Positions 7,097 to 9,169 of a stretch of DNA of 9,169 nucleotides are shown one piece after another. Numbering within the stretch: position 1 is the stretch's first letter; every line of letters starts with the position of its first letter. The stretch is from NCBI RefSeq assembly GCF_002855795.1, contig NZ_NJPO01000131.1, forward strand, positions 1 to 9,169, given 5' to 3'. A program made the translations under genes and the position numbers. This DNA is from Candidatus Palibaumannia cicadellinicola (lineage in GTDB: Bacteria; Pseudomonadota; Gammaproteobacteria; Enterobacterales; Enterobacteriaceae). The notes under the pieces were generated by a model, which was not told the origin of the DNA, searched no databases, and was given only the letters and a program-made list of their open reading frames with translations.

Positions 7097-9169
7097 TTGC
7101 TAAATCCTATTGTTCATCATTTTAAATACGGTAAGTATACTGTAATGCTAGAAACTGGTATTCTAGCTCGTCAGGCAACTGCAGCTGTTATGGTAAGCAT
7201 GGACGATACCACAGTATTAGTTACTGTAGTAGGCGTTAAGCAAACTAAACCAGGACAAAAATTCTTCCCGCTTGCAGTCAACTATCAGGAAAGAACGTAT
7301 GCGGCTGGCCGCTTTCCTGGTGGATTCTTCCGCCGTGAAGGCCGTCCTAGCGAAGGAGAAATCTTCATTTCTCGTCTTATCGATCGTTCAATCCGTCCTT
7401 TATTTCCGGAAGAATTCTTGAATGAAGTACAAGTTATAGCGACAGTAGTATCTATTAACCCACTAGTTAGCCCAGATATCGTGGCAATGATTGGCGCATC
7501 AGCAGCATTAAGTCTATCTGGTATTCCGTTTAACGGACCGTTTGGTGCAGCGCGCGTTGGTTATATTAATAATCAATACATATTGAATCCCACCATAGCT
7601 GAATTAGTAGAAAGTAGCCTTGATTTAGTAGTTGCTAGTACCGCAAACGCGGTACTCATGGTGGAATCAGAAGCACAGCTATTAAGCGAAGAGCAAATGC
7701 TGGGCGCAGTATTTTTTGGCCATGAACAACAGCAAGTTATTATCCGAAACATTAATCATATGGTCACTAAAGCTGGTAAGCCTAAATGGGATTGGCAAGC
7801 ACAGAAAATAAATGCTAATTTACAATCACGCGTTACTGAGCTGGCTGAATATCGCCTAAATGATGTGTCTTGCTTTATAGAAAAACAAGAACGTTATGCT
7901 TATGTTGAATCTATCAAAGCAGATGTAGTAAGCGTTTTACATAAGCAAAACGAAACGGAAACGATCGAAGAAGACGAAATAAGAGATATTCTCAGCAATC
8001 TGGAGAAAAAGATAGTACGCCGCCGTGTTTTACGTGGTGAGCCACGTATTGACGGCCGTCAAAAAGATATGATTAGAAATTTAGACATGCGTATAAGCAT
8101 ACTGCCACGAACTCATGGTTCCGCATTATTTATACGCGGCGAAACTCAGGCCCTGGTAACGGTAACTCTTGGTACCGAGCGCGACGCACAGAATATCGAT
8201 GAACTCACCGGGGAACGTACTGATCGGTTTCTGCTACACTATAACTTTCCTCCATATTGTGTCGGTGAAACGGGCATGATTGGTTCACCAAAGCGTCGTG
8301 AGATAGGTCACGGGCGTTTAGCGAAACGCGGTGTACTAGCTATCATGCCGAAAATAAATGAATTTCCGTATACCGTGCGCGTGGTATCAGAAATAACTGA
8401 ATCTAATGGATCTTCTTCTATGGCTTCGATATGTGGCGCATCACTAGCTTTAATGGATGCCGGAGTACCTATTAAAGCAGCCGTTGCAGGTATCGCTATG
8501 GGTTTGGTGAAAGAAGGAGATAACTTTGTCGTGTTGTCAGATATTCTGAGTGATGAAGATCACCTTGGCGATATGGACTTTAAAGTAGCTGGTAGTAGAG
8601 ATGGAATTACTGCATTACAGATGGACATCAAAATCGAAGGTATAACCTACGATATTATGCAATTGGCGTTATACCAGGCAAAAGATGCTAGGATGCATAT
8701 TTTGAGTATGATGGAGCAGGTTATTAGTAAGCCGTGTAGTGATCTGTCTGAATTCGCGCCGCGTATCCACACCATTAAGATTAATCCTGATAAGATCAAA
8801 GATGTGATCGGTAAATGTGGATCAGTGATCCGAGCTTTAACCGAAGAAACCAAAACTATCATTGAAATTGAAGATGATGGTACTGTCAAAGTAGCAGCAA
8901 CGGACAGTACAAAAGCACGTCAAGCCATCTGCCGTATCAAAGAAATAACTGCAGAAATAGAAGTTGGTCGCATCTATCATGGTAAAGTAACCCGTCTTGT
9001 TGACTTTGGCGCATTTATAGCTATTAGTGGCGGTAAAGAGGGATTAGTGCATATTTCTCAAATTTCTGACAAGCGTGTCGATAAAATAGCTGATTATCTA
9101 TCATTAGAACAAACTGTACCGGTTAAGGTACTAGAAGTCGATCGTCATGGACGCATTCGTCTGAGCATC
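7097..9169 (+). CDS. pnp: Polyribonucleotide nucleotidyltransferase (PNPase), 3' end beyond window
   Basis: PNPase degrades RNA 3' to 5' by phosphorolysis, as a trimer and in the degradosome. The start is TTG 7097, with AAGGA at 7085-7089 seven bases upstream and the following L-N-P-I-V matching the E. coli start, which is also TTG. The frame is open for 691 codons to the window edge; E. coli PNPase has 711 residues, so about 20 are missing. Visible parts are the first RNase PH-like domain, an alpha-helical linker with a two-residue insertion, and the catalytic second RNase PH domain. The latter has E-S-N-G-S-S-S (435-441), Asp488, Asp494 and Lys496 in the D-x-x-x-x-x-D-F-K segment. A KH domain follows with G-K-C-G (572-575) where the usual form is G-K-G-G, then an S1 domain (about 624-691). 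Confidence 0.97.
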   Translation, partial: MLNPIVHHFKYGKYTVMLETGILARQATAAVMVSMDDTTVLVTVVGVKQTKPGQKFFPLAVNYQERTYAAGRFPGGFFRREGRPSEGEIFISRLIDRSIRPLFPEEFLNEVQVIATVVSINPLVSPDIVAMIGASAALSLSGIPFNGPFGAARVGYINNQYILNPTIAELVESSLDLVVASTANAVLMVESEAQLLSEEQMLGAVFFGHEQQQVIIRNINHMVTKAGKPKWDWQAQKINANLQSRVTELAEYRLNDVSCFIEKQERYAYVESIKADVVSVLHKQNETETIEEDEIRDILSNLEKKIVRRRVLRGEPRIDGRQKDMIRNLDMRISILPRTHGSALFIRGETQALVTVTLGTERDAQNIDELTGERTDRFLLHYNFPPYCVGETGMIGSPKRREIGHGRLAKRGVLAIMPKINEFPYTVRVVSEITESNGSSSMASICGASLALMDAGVPIKAAVAGIAMGLVKEGDNFVVLSDILSDEDHLGDMDFKVAGSRDGITALQMDIKIEGITYDIMQLALYQAKDARMHILSMMEQVISKPCSDLSEFAPRIHTIKINPDKIKDVIGKCGSVIRALTEETKTIIEIEDDGTVKVAATDSTKARQAICRIKEITAEIEVGRIYHGKVTRLVDFGAFIAISGGKEGLVHISQISDKRVDKIADYLSLEQTVPVKVLEVDRHGRIRLSI

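Overview
The window carries the conserved gammaproteobacterial (Enterobacterales-type) translation and RNA-metabolism cluster, in the order tRNA-Leu(GAG), tRNA-fMet, [rimP], nusA, infB, rbfA, truB, rpsO, pnp, all on the + strand. The proteins are collinear and highly similar to my recollection of the E. coli ones. The DNA is moderately AT-rich with many A/T-ending codons, the spacers are short, and one gene of the cluster (rimP) is a decayed remnant. This points to a host-restricted, genome-reducing insect endosymbiont related to Sodalis and other Enterobacterales symbionts. That placement is an inference; no species can be named from the sequence alone.

Layout. Bases 1-76 hold an unidentified reading-frame tail, possibly the end of secG. 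Bases 128-346 hold tRNA-Leu(GAG) with an encoded CCA, and initiator tRNA-Met whose third 3' base is C instead of A. Bases 347-548 are non-coding, with a good sigma70-type promoter (382-410) and a perfect 17-bp terminator-like hairpin (493-532). Bases 549-790 are a broken rimP remnant with stop codons and a frameshift; its N-terminal half is gone. Then follow nusA (819-2312), infB (2338-4995), rbfA (5075-5473) and truB (5475-6431). The truB-rpsO spacer holds a probable rpsO promoter and part of the S15 autoregulatory leader. rpsO (6568-6837) is followed by a terminator hairpin (6881-6900), a probable pnp promoter, and pnp, which starts at TTG 7097 and runs off the right edge.

The genes work together in translation initiation (initiator tRNA and IF2), 30S maturation (RbfA and S15; RimP lost), tRNA pseudouridylation (TruB), transcription elongation/termination (NusA) and RNA turnover (PNPase). 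Regulation appears to follow the ancestral plan: tRNA promoter with read-through, an internal promoter and attenuator before nusA, a separate rpsO promoter, and a terminator plus promoter before pnp.

I see no wholly new system, mobile element or CRISPR array. The points worth a second look are erosion within a conserved operon: the rimP pseudogene, a Pro-to-Gln change next to the catalytic Asp of TruB, an initiator tRNA gene without encoded CCA, a possible decoy hairpin in the rpsO leader, and two terminators whose 3' arms share a sequence that may double as a promoter -35 box.
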